64,000 nt of DNA from F0422 sp003992255 (GTDB lineage Bacteria > Bacillota > Negativicutes > Veillonellales > Veillonellaceae). Where the stretch lies: assembly GCF_003992255.1 (NCBI RefSeq), contig NZ_RQVA01000008.1, positions 1 to 64,000 of the forward strand. The letters run 5' to 3'. The number at the start of each line of letters is the position of its first letter. The first letter of the stretch is position 1. A program made the position numbers and the translations under genes. This document shows positions 44,260 through 52,081 of this stretch, one piece after another. The notes beneath the pieces were generated by a model. It saw nothing but the letters and a program-made list of their open reading frames with translations. It was not told the DNA's origin and ran no database searches.

Positions 44260-44955
44260 ATGGATAAGACAGAAGAGTATCGTTTGCATAGTATTGATTC
44301 AATCGGACGATTACCGTTGAGTGAACAAGTATATATGTCCCTGAAGCAAGCGATTTTAACTGGGTCATTAAAGCCCAAGGTGAAGCTCAGTGAAGTGCGT
44401 ATTGCAGAGCAGTTAAATGTGAGTGCTACGCCGGTGCGAGAAGCGTTTCGTAAACTGGCAAAAGATAATTTGGTAGTCATCAAACCTTGGAAGGGCGTGA
44501 CTGTAAAAGGATATTCTCCAGAGGAAATCGTAGCTATGTATCAGTGTCGAGAAGTGATGGAAGGATTGGGCGCTAGATTGTGTGCGGAGCGATGCACACA
44601 AGCCCAACTCGATGAGCTGCAAGACGTGTGTGATGCGGGCATCCATACGGAAGACCCAGGAGAGCGAGTGGCTATCAATAGTCGCTTTCATACGATGATT
44701 GCAGAATTTTCTGGCAATGAGCGTGTGGCAGATTATTTGGCAGACTTCCGAGAAATGGTGAATCGAGATATGTATATTAGTACATCGGATAAAACGCGGA
44801 CCATCTCTTGTGATTTGGAACATCAACAAATTATGGAAGCTATCCATGATCGTAATGGGGAGCTGGCAGAGGAGCGCATGCGAGCGCATGTGCGAAATGC
44901 TTTTGTATTTAAAAAGGCTCATGCTGAATTATTGGCGAAACAAAAAGAAGAGTAA
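44260..44955 (+). CDS. GntR-family regulator, FadR/FCD subfamily
   Basis: 231 residues. A winged-helix GntR domain (about 15-80, with VSATPVREAFRKLAKDNLV) is joined to a C-terminal all-helical FCD ligand domain, with possible metal ligands in NSRFHTMIAE and HQQIMEAI. FCD regulators usually bind small organic acids. No enzyme gene is co-directional within one operon; next downstream are a candidate small RNA and korAB, so regulation of 2-oxoacid metabolism is conceivable. ACGGAGGG precedes the ATG. Confidence 0.88.
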   Translation: MDKTEEYRLHSIDSIGRLPLSEQVYMSLKQAILTGSLKPKVKLSEVRIAEQLNVSATPVREAFRKLAKDNLVVIKPWKGVTVKGYSPEEIVAMYQCREVMEGLGARLCAERCTQAQLDELQDVCDAGIHTEDPGERVAINSRFHTMIAEFSGNERVADYLADFREMVNRDMYISTSDKTRTISCDLEHQQIMEAIHDRNGELAEERMRAHVRNAFVFKKAHAELLAKQKEE

Positions 44956-45055
44956 TCTCGAATAGATATGGACTTTGATAGATGAAAGTAAGAAAATCTC
45001 AATTGGTTATACGTAAAACCTATATAAAAAATATAGGAATTTATCATTTTGTGTA

Positions 45056-45084
45056 TTTACTTTTACACAATCCTTTGCTATAAT
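45056..45084 (+). promoter_or_regulatory. Promoter of the multi-hairpin RNA
   Basis: TTTACT (45056-45061), 17 bp, TATAAT (45079-45084) with TGC in front (extended -10). Transcription should start near 45091. Confidence 0.75.
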
Positions 45085-45090
45085 AACTCA

Positions 45091-45314
45091 AGCAAAGGGT
45101 TCACACTACCTTTGCAAGATAAAGATCTCTCTCTTTATCTACCTAACTTACAATAGGGAAGGCTTCATCTTACACCTTCCCAGGTAAAAGACCCTACTTT
45201 TACCGAATGGGGCGCCCCCCATTGCCCCAAAACATTTGAAGTTAATTCAAATGTTCTCTCTCTTTTTTCTCAAATACAGAAACCTCGGCTTTTTTCTCTT
45301 GGCCGAGGTTTTTG
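45091..45314 (+). ncRNA. Candidate small RNA made of seven consecutive hairpins
   Basis: No reading frame, but seven well-formed stems in a row. GCAAAGG/CCTTTGC (45092-45115), AGATAAAGA/TCTTTATCT (45117-45140), GGGAAGG/CCTTCCC (45156-45181), GGTAAAAG/CTTTTACC (45183-45204), AATGGGG/CCCCATT (45206-45223), AACATTTGAA/TTCAAATGTT (45231-45255), and a terminator AACCTCGGC/GCCGAGGTT with T tail (45281-45314). Loops and linkers are pyrimidine-rich (CTCTCTC, ACCCTA, CTTCATCTTACA). A consensus promoter sits 7 bases upstream. It does not resemble 6S, tmRNA, SRP RNA or RNase P RNA. Confidence 0.75.
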
Positions 45315-45421
45315 TATACCTTGAGGTATAGATAACAACTATATGAAGAGGGTGTTGGCTTTGTTTGTCAAATGGATAGAGACCGAGAGGTAAATATACT
45401 TTATAAATATAGGGAATCTGA

Positions 45422-45450
45422 TTGATGAAAAGCGGTAAAAATGCTATTAT
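45422..45450 (+). promoter_or_regulatory. korAB promoter
   Basis: TTGATG (45422-45427), 17 bp, TATTAT (45445-45450), about 98 bases before the gene. Confidence 0.55.
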
Positions 45451-45547
45451 AAGAGTTGAACTTTGAGAGATTGATGTGTATTGAAAACACTGAATAAATA
45501 CAGTCTTTCTGTAGTCCTATATTACAATCCTAAGGAGGGTGAATCTC

Positions 45548-47299
45548 TTGCAAAAACGTAAAGATTTTATCTGGAAAATGGGCGGTCAGCAAGGTGAAGG
45601 TATTGAAAGTTGTGGCGAAATTTTAGCTACTATTCTTGCCAAAGAAGGATATTCCTTGTATAGCCAACGTTTGTTTGCATCTCGTATCAAAGGTGGTCAC
45701 ACAACATTTGCACTACGTATCGCATTAGAACAAATTATGACAGTCGGTGAGTATATCGATTTCTTGGTGGCATTAGATCAAGAAACTGTGGATATGCACG
45801 GTAAAGAAGTGCGCGAAGGCGGTTTTATTATTTGCGATAGCAAAGTAAATCCTAATTTTGAAGCATTTGAAGGAACTGGTGTAACATGCTTAGCATTACC
45901 AATTTCCGAAACAGCATTACAACAAGGCTCCTTGTTGATGCGTAACATCGTGGCATTGGGCATGTCCGTTGCTCTATTGGGCTTTGAAACAGAATTATTC
46001 CTAACAGCTATTAAAGCTCGTTTTGCGAAAAAATCTGAAGACATTATTAACAAAAATCTACAAGCATTCCAATTGGGTTATCAACTTGTAAAAGAACAAT
46101 TGGGTGATGTAGAAGTAGATACACTGGATAAACCAGAACCAAAAGACCAAATGTTCTTACTTGGTAATGAAGCATTAGCATTGGGCGCTATTGCTGCAGG
46201 TTCTCGTTTCATGGCATCGTATCCAATTACTCCAGCTTCTGAAGTGATGGAATACATGATTAAGAAAATGGACAAAATCGGTGCTACTGTAGTACAAACA
46301 GAAGATGAAATTGCGGCTTGTATGATGGCGATGGGTGGCGTGTATGCTGGTGTTCGTGGCTTTACATGTACATCTGGCCCTGGCTTGAGCTTGATGGCTG
46401 AGTCTTTATCTATGGCATCTATGGCTGAATTGCCAATGTTGGTTATTGATGTACAACGTTCTGGTCCATCTACAGGTATGGCTACAAAAGTGGAAACATC
46501 CGATATCGATGCAGCTTGCTACAATGCGCATGGCGATTATTCTAATATCGTTATCGCACCTACAAGCATTGAAGAATGTTTCTATGAAATTCAACATGCT
46601 TTCAACTTGGCGGAACAATACCAATGTCCAGTTATTTTCATGCCTGATTTACAACAAGGCTTGAATAAACAATCTGTACCAACATTCGATTTGAATCGCG
46701 TTGGTATCGAACGTGGTAATTTGATGAAAGAAGAAAAGTTGCCAGCATTGGAAGCTCCTAAGTATTTCAAACGTTTCGAATTGACTGAAAGCGGTATTTC
46801 CCCTCGTACGATTCCAGGTATGAAAAACGGTCTATTTTTGTCTACTGGCCTTGAGCATAATGAAGAAGGCAAACCGGCAGAGGCACCTTCTATGCACGTG
46901 GCACAAACAGACAAACGTTTCCGTAAATTATCTACAGTAGCAGACGTATATGAACCATTCTTGAACAATGCAAAACATGAGGAAGCAGATGTTCTTGTGA
47001 TCGGCATTAACTCTAGCCGTGGTGCTATCGAAGAAGCAGTGGTGGAATTAGAGGCAGAAGGTCACAAAGTGAACCACTTACAACTTCGTTTGATTAAACC
47101 GTTCCCGAAAGAACAATTGCTACCATTCTATAACAGTGCTAAAAAAGTTGTGATCTGTGAACAAAATGCGACAGGTCAATTGACTAACTTGTTCCGCATT
47201 AACATGCCGAATAAAGAAAAACTTTCTAGTTGCTTAAAATATGATGGTAATCCATTTACTACATCTTATGTGAAAGCGGCAATTAAGGAGGTATTATAA
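45548..47299 (+). CDS. korA: 2-oxoacid:ferredoxin oxidoreductase, alpha (gamma-alpha fused) subunit
   Basis: Works with KorB to oxidise a 2-oxoacid, probably 2-oxoglutarate, to the acyl-CoA with reduction of ferredoxin. The N-terminal gamma domain has GGQQGEGIESCGEILA; the alpha domain begins near residue 200 with ASYPITPASEVMEYM. The C-terminal domain has the NATGQL segment. Start: a TTG at 45548, 8 bases behind AAGGAGGG; a GTG at 45539 would overlap that site. The stop shares a base with korB. 2-Oxoglutarate is assumed from the two-subunit form. Confidence 0.9.
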   Translation: MQKRKDFIWKMGGQQGEGIESCGEILATILAKEGYSLYSQRLFASRIKGGHTTFALRIALEQIMTVGEYIDFLVALDQETVDMHGKEVREGGFIICDSKVNPNFEAFEGTGVTCLALPISETALQQGSLLMRNIVALGMSVALLGFETELFLTAIKARFAKKSEDIINKNLQAFQLGYQLVKEQLGDVEVDTLDKPEPKDQMFLLGNEALALGAIAAGSRFMASYPITPASEVMEYMIKKMDKIGATVVQTEDEIAACMMAMGGVYAGVRGFTCTSGPGLSLMAESLSMASMAELPMLVIDVQRSGPSTGMATKVETSDIDAACYNAHGDYSNIVIAPTSIEECFYEIQHAFNLAEQYQCPVIFMPDLQQGLNKQSVPTFDLNRVGIERGNLMKEEKLPALEAPKYFKRFELTESGISPRTIPGMKNGLFLSTGLEHNEEGKPAEAPSMHVAQTDKRFRKLSTVADVYEPFLNNAKHEEADVLVIGINSSRGAIEEAVVELEAEGHKVNHLQLRLIKPFPKEQLLPFYNSAKKVVICEQNATGQLTNLFRINMPNKEKLSSCLKYDGNPFTTSYVKAAIKEVL

Positions 47300-48171
47300 T
47301 GGCAACAGCAAATCAATATAGAAATGATATCCGCCCTAACTGGTGCCCAGGTTGTGGTCACTATGGGGTACAAGCAGCCATCGCTGATGCAGTAGCTGCT
47401 CTTGATATTGCACCTGAAAAATTAGCTGTTATCTCTGGTATCGGTTGCTCTAGCCGTATCGGTGGTTACTTCTATGCCTATGGTGCGCATACTACACATG
47501 GTCGTGCACTTCCATATGCACAAGGTGTGAAATTGGCGAATGAAGATATGAATGTAGTGGTTTGTGGTGGTGACGGTGATGCCTTTGCGATCGGTATGGG
47601 CCATACAATTCATGCGTTCAAACGTAATGTGAATGTTACCTATGTGGTTATGGATAACCATGTATATGGTTTAACTAAAGGTCAAACATCCCCTCGCTCT
47701 GATGTGGGATTTGTAACTAAAACATCTCCACATGGTTCTTTTGAAAGTCCATTGCCAATTTGCGAAACAGCTATCGCTTCTGGTGCTACTTTCGTAGCGC
47801 AAAGCTACATGGTAAATCGTGCGCAATTAGTAGACTTGATTAAACAAGGTATGCAGCACGAAGGATTCTCTTTCATTAACGTGTTCAGCCCTTGCGTAAC
47901 GTACAATAAACAGAATGGGTATGACTACTTTAAAGATAATTTAGTAGAACTACCAGAAGGTTATGATCCAACTAATCGTGCGCAAGCATTCGCTACATTA
48001 GGTGAAACTAATGGTCTTGTAACAGGTTTGATTTATCAAGATACAACAAAACCATCCTTTGAACAAGCATTATATGCTGCTAACGGTGGTCCACATGCTC
48101 GTGCATTAGTGCATAACGTAGTGAAACCAGATGCAGACGTGTTTGCAGCTCTTTGCAACGAGTTTAAATAG
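47299..48171 (+). CDS. korB: 2-oxoacid:ferredoxin oxidoreductase, beta subunit
   Basis: The thiamine-diphosphate-binding subunit, 290 residues. It has WCPGCGHYGVQAA (cluster cysteines, about residues 15-27), IGCSSRIGGYF, the diphosphate motif GDGDAFAIG to MDNHVYGLTKGQ, and TSPRS. AAGGAGG lies 7 bases before the ATG and the start overlaps the korA stop by a base. Codon use is biased as in highly expressed genes. A large hairpin follows that likely ends the operon. Confidence 0.93.
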   Translation: MATANQYRNDIRPNWCPGCGHYGVQAAIADAVAALDIAPEKLAVISGIGCSSRIGGYFYAYGAHTTHGRALPYAQGVKLANEDMNVVVCGGDGDAFAIGMGHTIHAFKRNVNVTYVVMDNHVYGLTKGQTSPRSDVGFVTKTSPHGSFESPLPICETAIASGATFVAQSYMVNRAQLVDLIKQGMQHEGFSFINVFSPCVTYNKQNGYDYFKDNLVELPEGYDPTNRAQAFATLGETNGLVTGLIYQDTTKPSFEQALYAANGGPHARALVHNVVKPDADVFAALCNEFK

Positions 48172-48206
48172 AAACGACATATCTCTATTAAAAATATGAG
48201 TGATAT

Positions 48207-48276
48207 AGAAAAGCTGTGTTACTTCTGAAAACTGCCCTGCGTGAAAGTTTTCAGTAAGCAACACAGCTTTTCTTTT
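48207..48276 (+). repeat. Hairpin repeat, copy 1 (also korAB terminator)
   Basis: AGAAAAGCTGTGTT/AACACAGCTTTTCT outer arms and TGAAAACT/AGTTTTCA inner arms, ending in TTTTCTTTT. Related copies lie at 48363-48424, 50281-50340 and 61762-61828. Confidence 0.8.
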
Positions 48277-48362
48277 GCATTACTGTATTGTGTGGAGAGA
48301 TATGTTGTTTCTATTGGGAGGGACTCTAGGTGGAGGAAAAGCCGCAGCGCTTCTGAAAAGGC

Positions 48363-48424
48363 GAAAAGCCGCGTCACTTCTAAAAACTGAGTGAAAGTTT
48401 TTAGTAAGTAACACGGCTTTTCTT
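48363..48424 (+). repeat. Hairpin repeat, copy 2
   Basis: GAAAAGCCGCGT with ACTTCTAAAAACT, and the matching right arm AGTTTTTAGTAAGT with ACACGGCTTTTC. A partial extra left arm lies at 48335-48360, hinting at local duplication. Confidence 0.75.
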
Positions 48425-48507
48425 GGTGAGTTATTTTAATGAGCAATGTAGCTTTTTTGAGATTGTATGGCTTGATTGCAATACTTATTTTATAGTTTGT
48501 GAATTTT

Positions 48508-48516
48508 TGCTATACT
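48508..48516 (+). promoter_or_regulatory. Extended -10 of the second small-peptide gene
   Basis: TGCTATACT, about 47 bases before the start codon. Confidence 0.55.
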
Positions 48517-48562
48517 GTAGATGTTACCTCCCCGATACTGGTGACAGGAAGGGGGTGAGTTC

Positions 48563-48658
48563 ATGGAGATACTAGTCAACTTGTTAATCTCTGTTGTGGC
48601 AGGAATAATCAGTCAATATTTCTGCAAGTGGTTAGGCAGATGGTTTAAAGGTAACTAG
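48563..48658 (+). CDS. Small membrane peptide, candidate par/Fst-like type I toxin
   Basis: A 31-residue peptide: a hydrophobic helix (ILVNLLISVVAGIIS) followed by QYFCKW and a basic tail. The layout matches Fst and related toxins. AAGGGGGTGAG lies before the ATG. The start-codon region is repeated downstream of a shared terminator, so a minus-strand RNA from there would be complementary to the toxin's start region. Too short for routine gene callers. Toxic activity is inferred. Confidence 0.8.
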   Translation: MEILVNLLISVVAGIISQYFCKWLGRWFKGN

Positions 48659-48690
48659 CCCGATCTAGAGGTAGCTCTCTTTAAAAAGCA

Positions 48691-48720
48691 AAACCCCCAC
48701 AGTAGGCGCTGTGGGGGTTT
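48691..48720. terminator. Shared bidirectional terminator of the par-like locus
   Basis: 12-bp stem AAACCCCCACAG/CTGTGGGGGTTT with a 6-nt loop; T tail stronger on the minus strand. Confidence 0.9.
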
Positions 48721-48727
48721 GTTGTTC

Positions 48728-48749
48728 TCATGGAACTAGTCAACTTGTT
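48728..48749 (+). repeat. Direct repeat of the toxin start region
   Basis: TCATGGA plus ACTAGTCAACTTGTT repeats 48561-48585, which carries the toxin ATG, lacking only GAT in the middle. Confidence 0.9.
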
Positions 48750-48758
48750 GTCAATTGG

Positions 48759-48787
48759 ATTATATCATGCTTAGCGAGATTTGTCAT
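48759..48787 (-). promoter_or_regulatory. Promoter of the antisense RNA
   Basis: Minus strand: ATGACA (48782-48787), 17 bp, TATAAT (48759-48764) with TGA before it. Nearly ideal. Confidence 0.8.
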
Positions 48788-48862
48788 CTAAAAGCAGAAT
48801 CTTTCAAAACCTCATTTGTATTGTTATAATGAGAGTATATTGAAACGAGGAGTGATATTTAC

Positions 48863-50221
48863 ATGAAATCTGTTTTATATACGATGATGCTAGCGGCATT
48901 TTTGAATCCTTTTGCATCGAGTTCTCTCACGATGTCTTTTCCAGATATGATGCGTGAGTTTGGAGCCTCTACGAATGATATGGCATGGGTAGTGGAAGCC
49001 TTTTTGCTATGTTGTACGGTAGCGGTGATTCCTGCTGGGAAGCTAGCGGATATGTACGGGAAACGCAAATTGTTTTATATAGGTAGCATCGTATTTACGG
49101 TGATATCTGTATGTATGTGTTTTGTGAACTCCGTAGAAATGTTAATGTTTTATCGGGCTTTGCAAGGGATTGCCTTAGGTATTGTGTATACTACGTCTAT
49201 GTCTATTTTGACATTGTCCGTACCAGTGGAGCGACGTGGATATGCATTTGGTATGATTGGAGGCATGGTGTATTTAGGGTTATCCTTAGGACCGGCCTTA
49301 GGAGGACTTTTAAATTACTATTATGGCTGGCGCAGTATTTTTGTGTTTACCGCCTTATTAGGTGTGGTGGCAAATGGGATGGCCTTTCGTTCGTTGCAAC
49401 AAGAATGGGTGCATGCCCCAGATAGTAATCTATCTTTCAGTAGTTTAATATTATATGCCTTCAGTATTAGTGCAATTATGATTGGTATTACAGAGTGGGT
49501 TCGTTTCTGGTGGAGTGCTTATGCTGTTGTAGTGGGAATTGCAGCGTTATCTGTCTTAGGATATAAAGAATGGAATAGCAAAGATCCGCTCATTCCCGTT
49601 AGAATATTTGCGTCAAATCTAGGGTTTACTATGTCTAGCATAGCTGCGATGATGAACTTTAGCGCCACCTTTGGTGTAGGTTTTGTATTGTCATTGTTTT
49701 TACAAATGATAATGGGCTTTGATTCTCGTATGACGGGATTGACCTTGTGCATCCAAACAGGCATTATGGTATTCTTGGCACCGCGTATGGGGGCCTTATC
49801 GGATCGATACAATCCATCCCGATTTGCTCGATGGGGGATGGTGCTCATTGGGATAGGTTTACTTAGCATGGCTTATGGTACTTTTACTGAAAGTCTGTCA
49901 ATTATTATGAGTAGCTTAGCCATTGTTGGTATAGGGGTTAGCAGTTTTGCACCGCCGAATAATAATTTGATTATGAGTTCTGTACCAAAAACATATATCA
50001 GCTTTGCGTCATCTACTATTTCGACAGTACGTCTCTTGGGACAAACCATGAGCATGGCGCTGATAGGAGTCATTTTAGCTTATACCATAGAAGGGATGTC
50101 TACATTACAAATGATGGAGTACAATAGCACCGTCGCATTAATAGCATTTGGAGTGATTTGCTTGGTAGGGGCTATCCCAGCTGGGATGGGAGGCAGTAGT
50201 AAACACACTGTCGACTGTTAG
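48863..50221 (+). CDS. MFS transporter, DHA2 (drug:proton antiporter) type
   Basis: 452 residues with about fourteen hydrophobic segments, the hallmark of the DHA2 branch. Motif A is GKLADMYGKRKLFYIG (about 59-74), and motif C-like GGMVYLGLSLGPALGGLL follows in helix 5. It probably exports a toxic compound or metabolite by proton antiport. GAGGAG precedes the ATG. It has no linked regulator gene, but a 25-bp palindrome overlaps its stop codon. Confidence 0.9.
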   Translation: MKSVLYTMMLAAFLNPFASSSLTMSFPDMMREFGASTNDMAWVVEAFLLCCTVAVIPAGKLADMYGKRKLFYIGSIVFTVISVCMCFVNSVEMLMFYRALQGIALGIVYTTSMSILTLSVPVERRGYAFGMIGGMVYLGLSLGPALGGLLNYYYGWRSIFVFTALLGVVANGMAFRSLQQEWVHAPDSNLSFSSLILYAFSISAIMIGITEWVRFWWSAYAVVVGIAALSVLGYKEWNSKDPLIPVRIFASNLGFTMSSIAAMMNFSATFGVGFVLSLFLQMIMGFDSRMTGLTLCIQTGIMVFLAPRMGALSDRYNPSRFARWGMVLIGIGLLSMAYGTFTESLSIIMSSLAIVGIGVSSFAPPNNNLIMSSVPKTYISFASSTISTVRLLGQTMSMALIGVILAYTIEGMSTLQMMEYNSTVALIAFGVICLVGAIPAGMGGSSKHTVDC

Positions 50222-50465
50222 TTGACAGTTCGTCTTGATGCTATAAAAATTTTGTTGCCCAATTAATATATTTCCTTAGAATAGCCGTGTTGCTTCTAAA
50301 AATTTCACGTGGGGCAGTTTTTAGAAGTGACGTAGTGGTTCTTCTGATGCGCTAGTTTGATATATTTAGAGAATTGAGAAGGTAGTTTCTGTTGCTGGGT
50401 GGTTGTTAACTATTAGTTGACAACCACTTTATAATTCTTGAACTGTCAACTAATAGCTGACAGTT
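50206..50465. promoter_or_regulatory. Three 25-bp palindromes upstream of purB
   Basis: 50206-50230, 50401-50425 and 50441-50465 share the form AACTGTCA-N9-TGACAGTT or GGTTGT...ACAACC, with a TTAGTTGACA core. The second and third are 40 bp apart centre to centre. The third covers the purB -35. Likely operators of an unknown dimeric regulator. Confidence 0.6.
50281..50340 (+). repeat. Hairpin repeat, degraded copy 3
   Basis: CTTCTAAAAA/TTTTTAGAAG stem with AGCCGTGT outside, related to the korAB-end repeats. Confidence 0.6.
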
Positions 50466-50485
50466 GCCTACGATTTTTGTATAAT
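50457..50485 (+). promoter_or_regulatory. purB promoter
   Basis: CTGACA (50457-50462), 17 bp, TATAAT (50480-50485). Confidence 0.65.
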
Positions 50486-50572
50486 GATAAGGTAATATAG
50501 AAAACCCTATGAGGTATGACTTTTACAATGGATAGTAAAAAAACCATGAGGATTAGATAAAGGAGTGACAGT

Positions 50573-51868
50573 ATGATTAATCGTTACACTCGTGAAGAGA
50601 TGGGACATATTTGGAGTGAACGTAATGAGTTCGATACGATGTTATTAGTAGAAATATTGGCATCTGAGGCGCAAGCTGAGTTGGGAATTATCCCGAAGGA
50701 AGCGGCAGTAGCGATTCGTGAGAAAGGTGACTTTCAAGTAGAACGCATTCGTGAAATCGAACGTGAAACGAATCATGACATCATTTCCTTTGTCACTGCT
50801 GTCGGCGAATACGTAGGTCCTGAGTTTGCGAAATACATTCATCTTGGCTTAACGTCCACAGATGTAAAAGATACTGCCTTAGGATACATGATGAAACAAG
50901 CTTGTGACTTGTTGTTAAAAGGTTTACGTAATTTCCGCGAGGTCCTAGCTCGTCGTGCAGTAGAGTTCAAATATACGCCGATGATTGGCCGTACGCATGG
51001 TATTCATGGGGAGCCGATCACATTTGGTGTAAAATTGGTGAACTGGATGTCCGAAATTGATCGTGATATTGCTCGTTTAGAACAAGCTCGTCAATCTGTA
51101 GCAGTGGGTAAATTGTCTGGTGCTGTAGGCACCTATTCCAATATTGATCCATTTGTGGAACAATATGTGTGTGAAAAATTAGGGTTAGAACCTGTGAAAG
51201 TAGCGACACAAGTAGTATCTCGTGACCGTCATGCAGAATTATTGTCTATGATTGCTGTCATCGGTGGAACATTGGACCGTATTGCTTTGGAAATTCGTCA
51301 TTTACAACGGACAGAAGTGCGTGAAGCGGAAGAATATTTCAGCCCGAAACAAAAGGGGTCTTCTGCGATGCCTCACAAACGCAATCCTATCACTTGTGAA
51401 AGAATCTGTGGCTTAGCACGAATCTTGCGTGGTCATGCACAAGCGGCCTTTGAAGATCAAGCCTTATGGCATGAGCGAGATATTTCTCATAGCTCTGTAG
51501 AACGGGTGATTTTACCAGATGCAACGATTACATTGGATTACATGATTCATTTAGCCACACGTACGATAGATAAATTATTGGTATATCCTGAAAATATGAT
51601 GAAAAACTTGAACTTAACAGGTGGCCTTGTATTTAGCCAAACGATTTTAACGCATTTGGTGGACAAAGGGGCTGTTCGTGATGAAGCCTATCGTTGGGTG
51701 CAACGTCATGCTATGGCTCGTTGGTTAGAAGGCAAAGACTTTGCTACAGGATTAAAATCTGATCCAGAAATTGCTAAGTATTTAAGCGCAGAAGAAATCG
51801 ATGCTTGTTTTGATCCAACACCATTGTTGCGTCATGTTGATACGATTATGGCTCGATTTGGACTATAA
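50573..51868 (+). CDS. purB: Adenylosuccinate lyase
   Basis: Purine synthesis: splits SAICAR and adenylosuccinate, releasing fumarate. 431 residues, with the fumarase/aspartase superfamily signature GSSAMPHKRNP (about 262-272), TSTDVKDTALG and RTHGIHGEPITFG. AAGGAGTGA precedes the ATG. It is followed by purA about 210 bases later, so the AMP branch genes lie together. Confidence 0.96.
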   Translation: MINRYTREEMGHIWSERNEFDTMLLVEILASEAQAELGIIPKEAAVAIREKGDFQVERIREIERETNHDIISFVTAVGEYVGPEFAKYIHLGLTSTDVKDTALGYMMKQACDLLLKGLRNFREVLARRAVEFKYTPMIGRTHGIHGEPITFGVKLVNWMSEIDRDIARLEQARQSVAVGKLSGAVGTYSNIDPFVEQYVCEKLGLEPVKVATQVVSRDRHAELLSMIAVIGGTLDRIALEIRHLQRTEVREAEEYFSPKQKGSSAMPHKRNPITCERICGLARILRGHAQAAFEDQALWHERDISHSSVERVILPDATITLDYMIHLATRTIDKLLVYPENMMKNLNLTGGLVFSQTILTHLVDKGAVRDEAYRWVQRHAMARWLEGKDFATGLKSDPEIAKYLSAEEIDACFDPTPLLRHVDTIMARFGL

Positions 51869-51881
51869 TAATAGAATCAGG

Positions 51882-51919
51882 AGGGTAGATAGAATGTCAT
51901 ATGTCATCTTATCTACCCT
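51882..51919 (+). terminator. Hairpin between purB and purA
   Basis: AGGGTAGATA/TATCTACCCT with a second inner palindrome; no strong T tail. Attenuator or weak terminator. Confidence 0.5.
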
Positions 51920-52081
51920 AATACTTTCAATATATGCTATAATAGATTGTAAATAGCTTTATGTAAGATGCCTATTTGCGAGTACTAAATGATAACTAGA
52001 AGAACTTTCAGAGTGGTTGCTTTCACAAAGAAGGATAACCAGCAACATGAAGTGTTCAAAGATGTAATGGAGGCAATTCAT

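Larger units (their letters stand above)
48683..48752 (-). ncRNA. Candidate antisense RNA (par RNA II-like)
   Basis: It should start near 48752 from a strong minus-strand promoter, run through the inverse of direct repeat 2, and end at the shared hairpin with a TTTTGCTTTTT tail, giving about 70 nt. Its 5' part is complementary to the toxin mRNA from TCATGGA through ACTAGTCAACTTGTT apart from a 3-nt gap. Confidence 0.75.
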
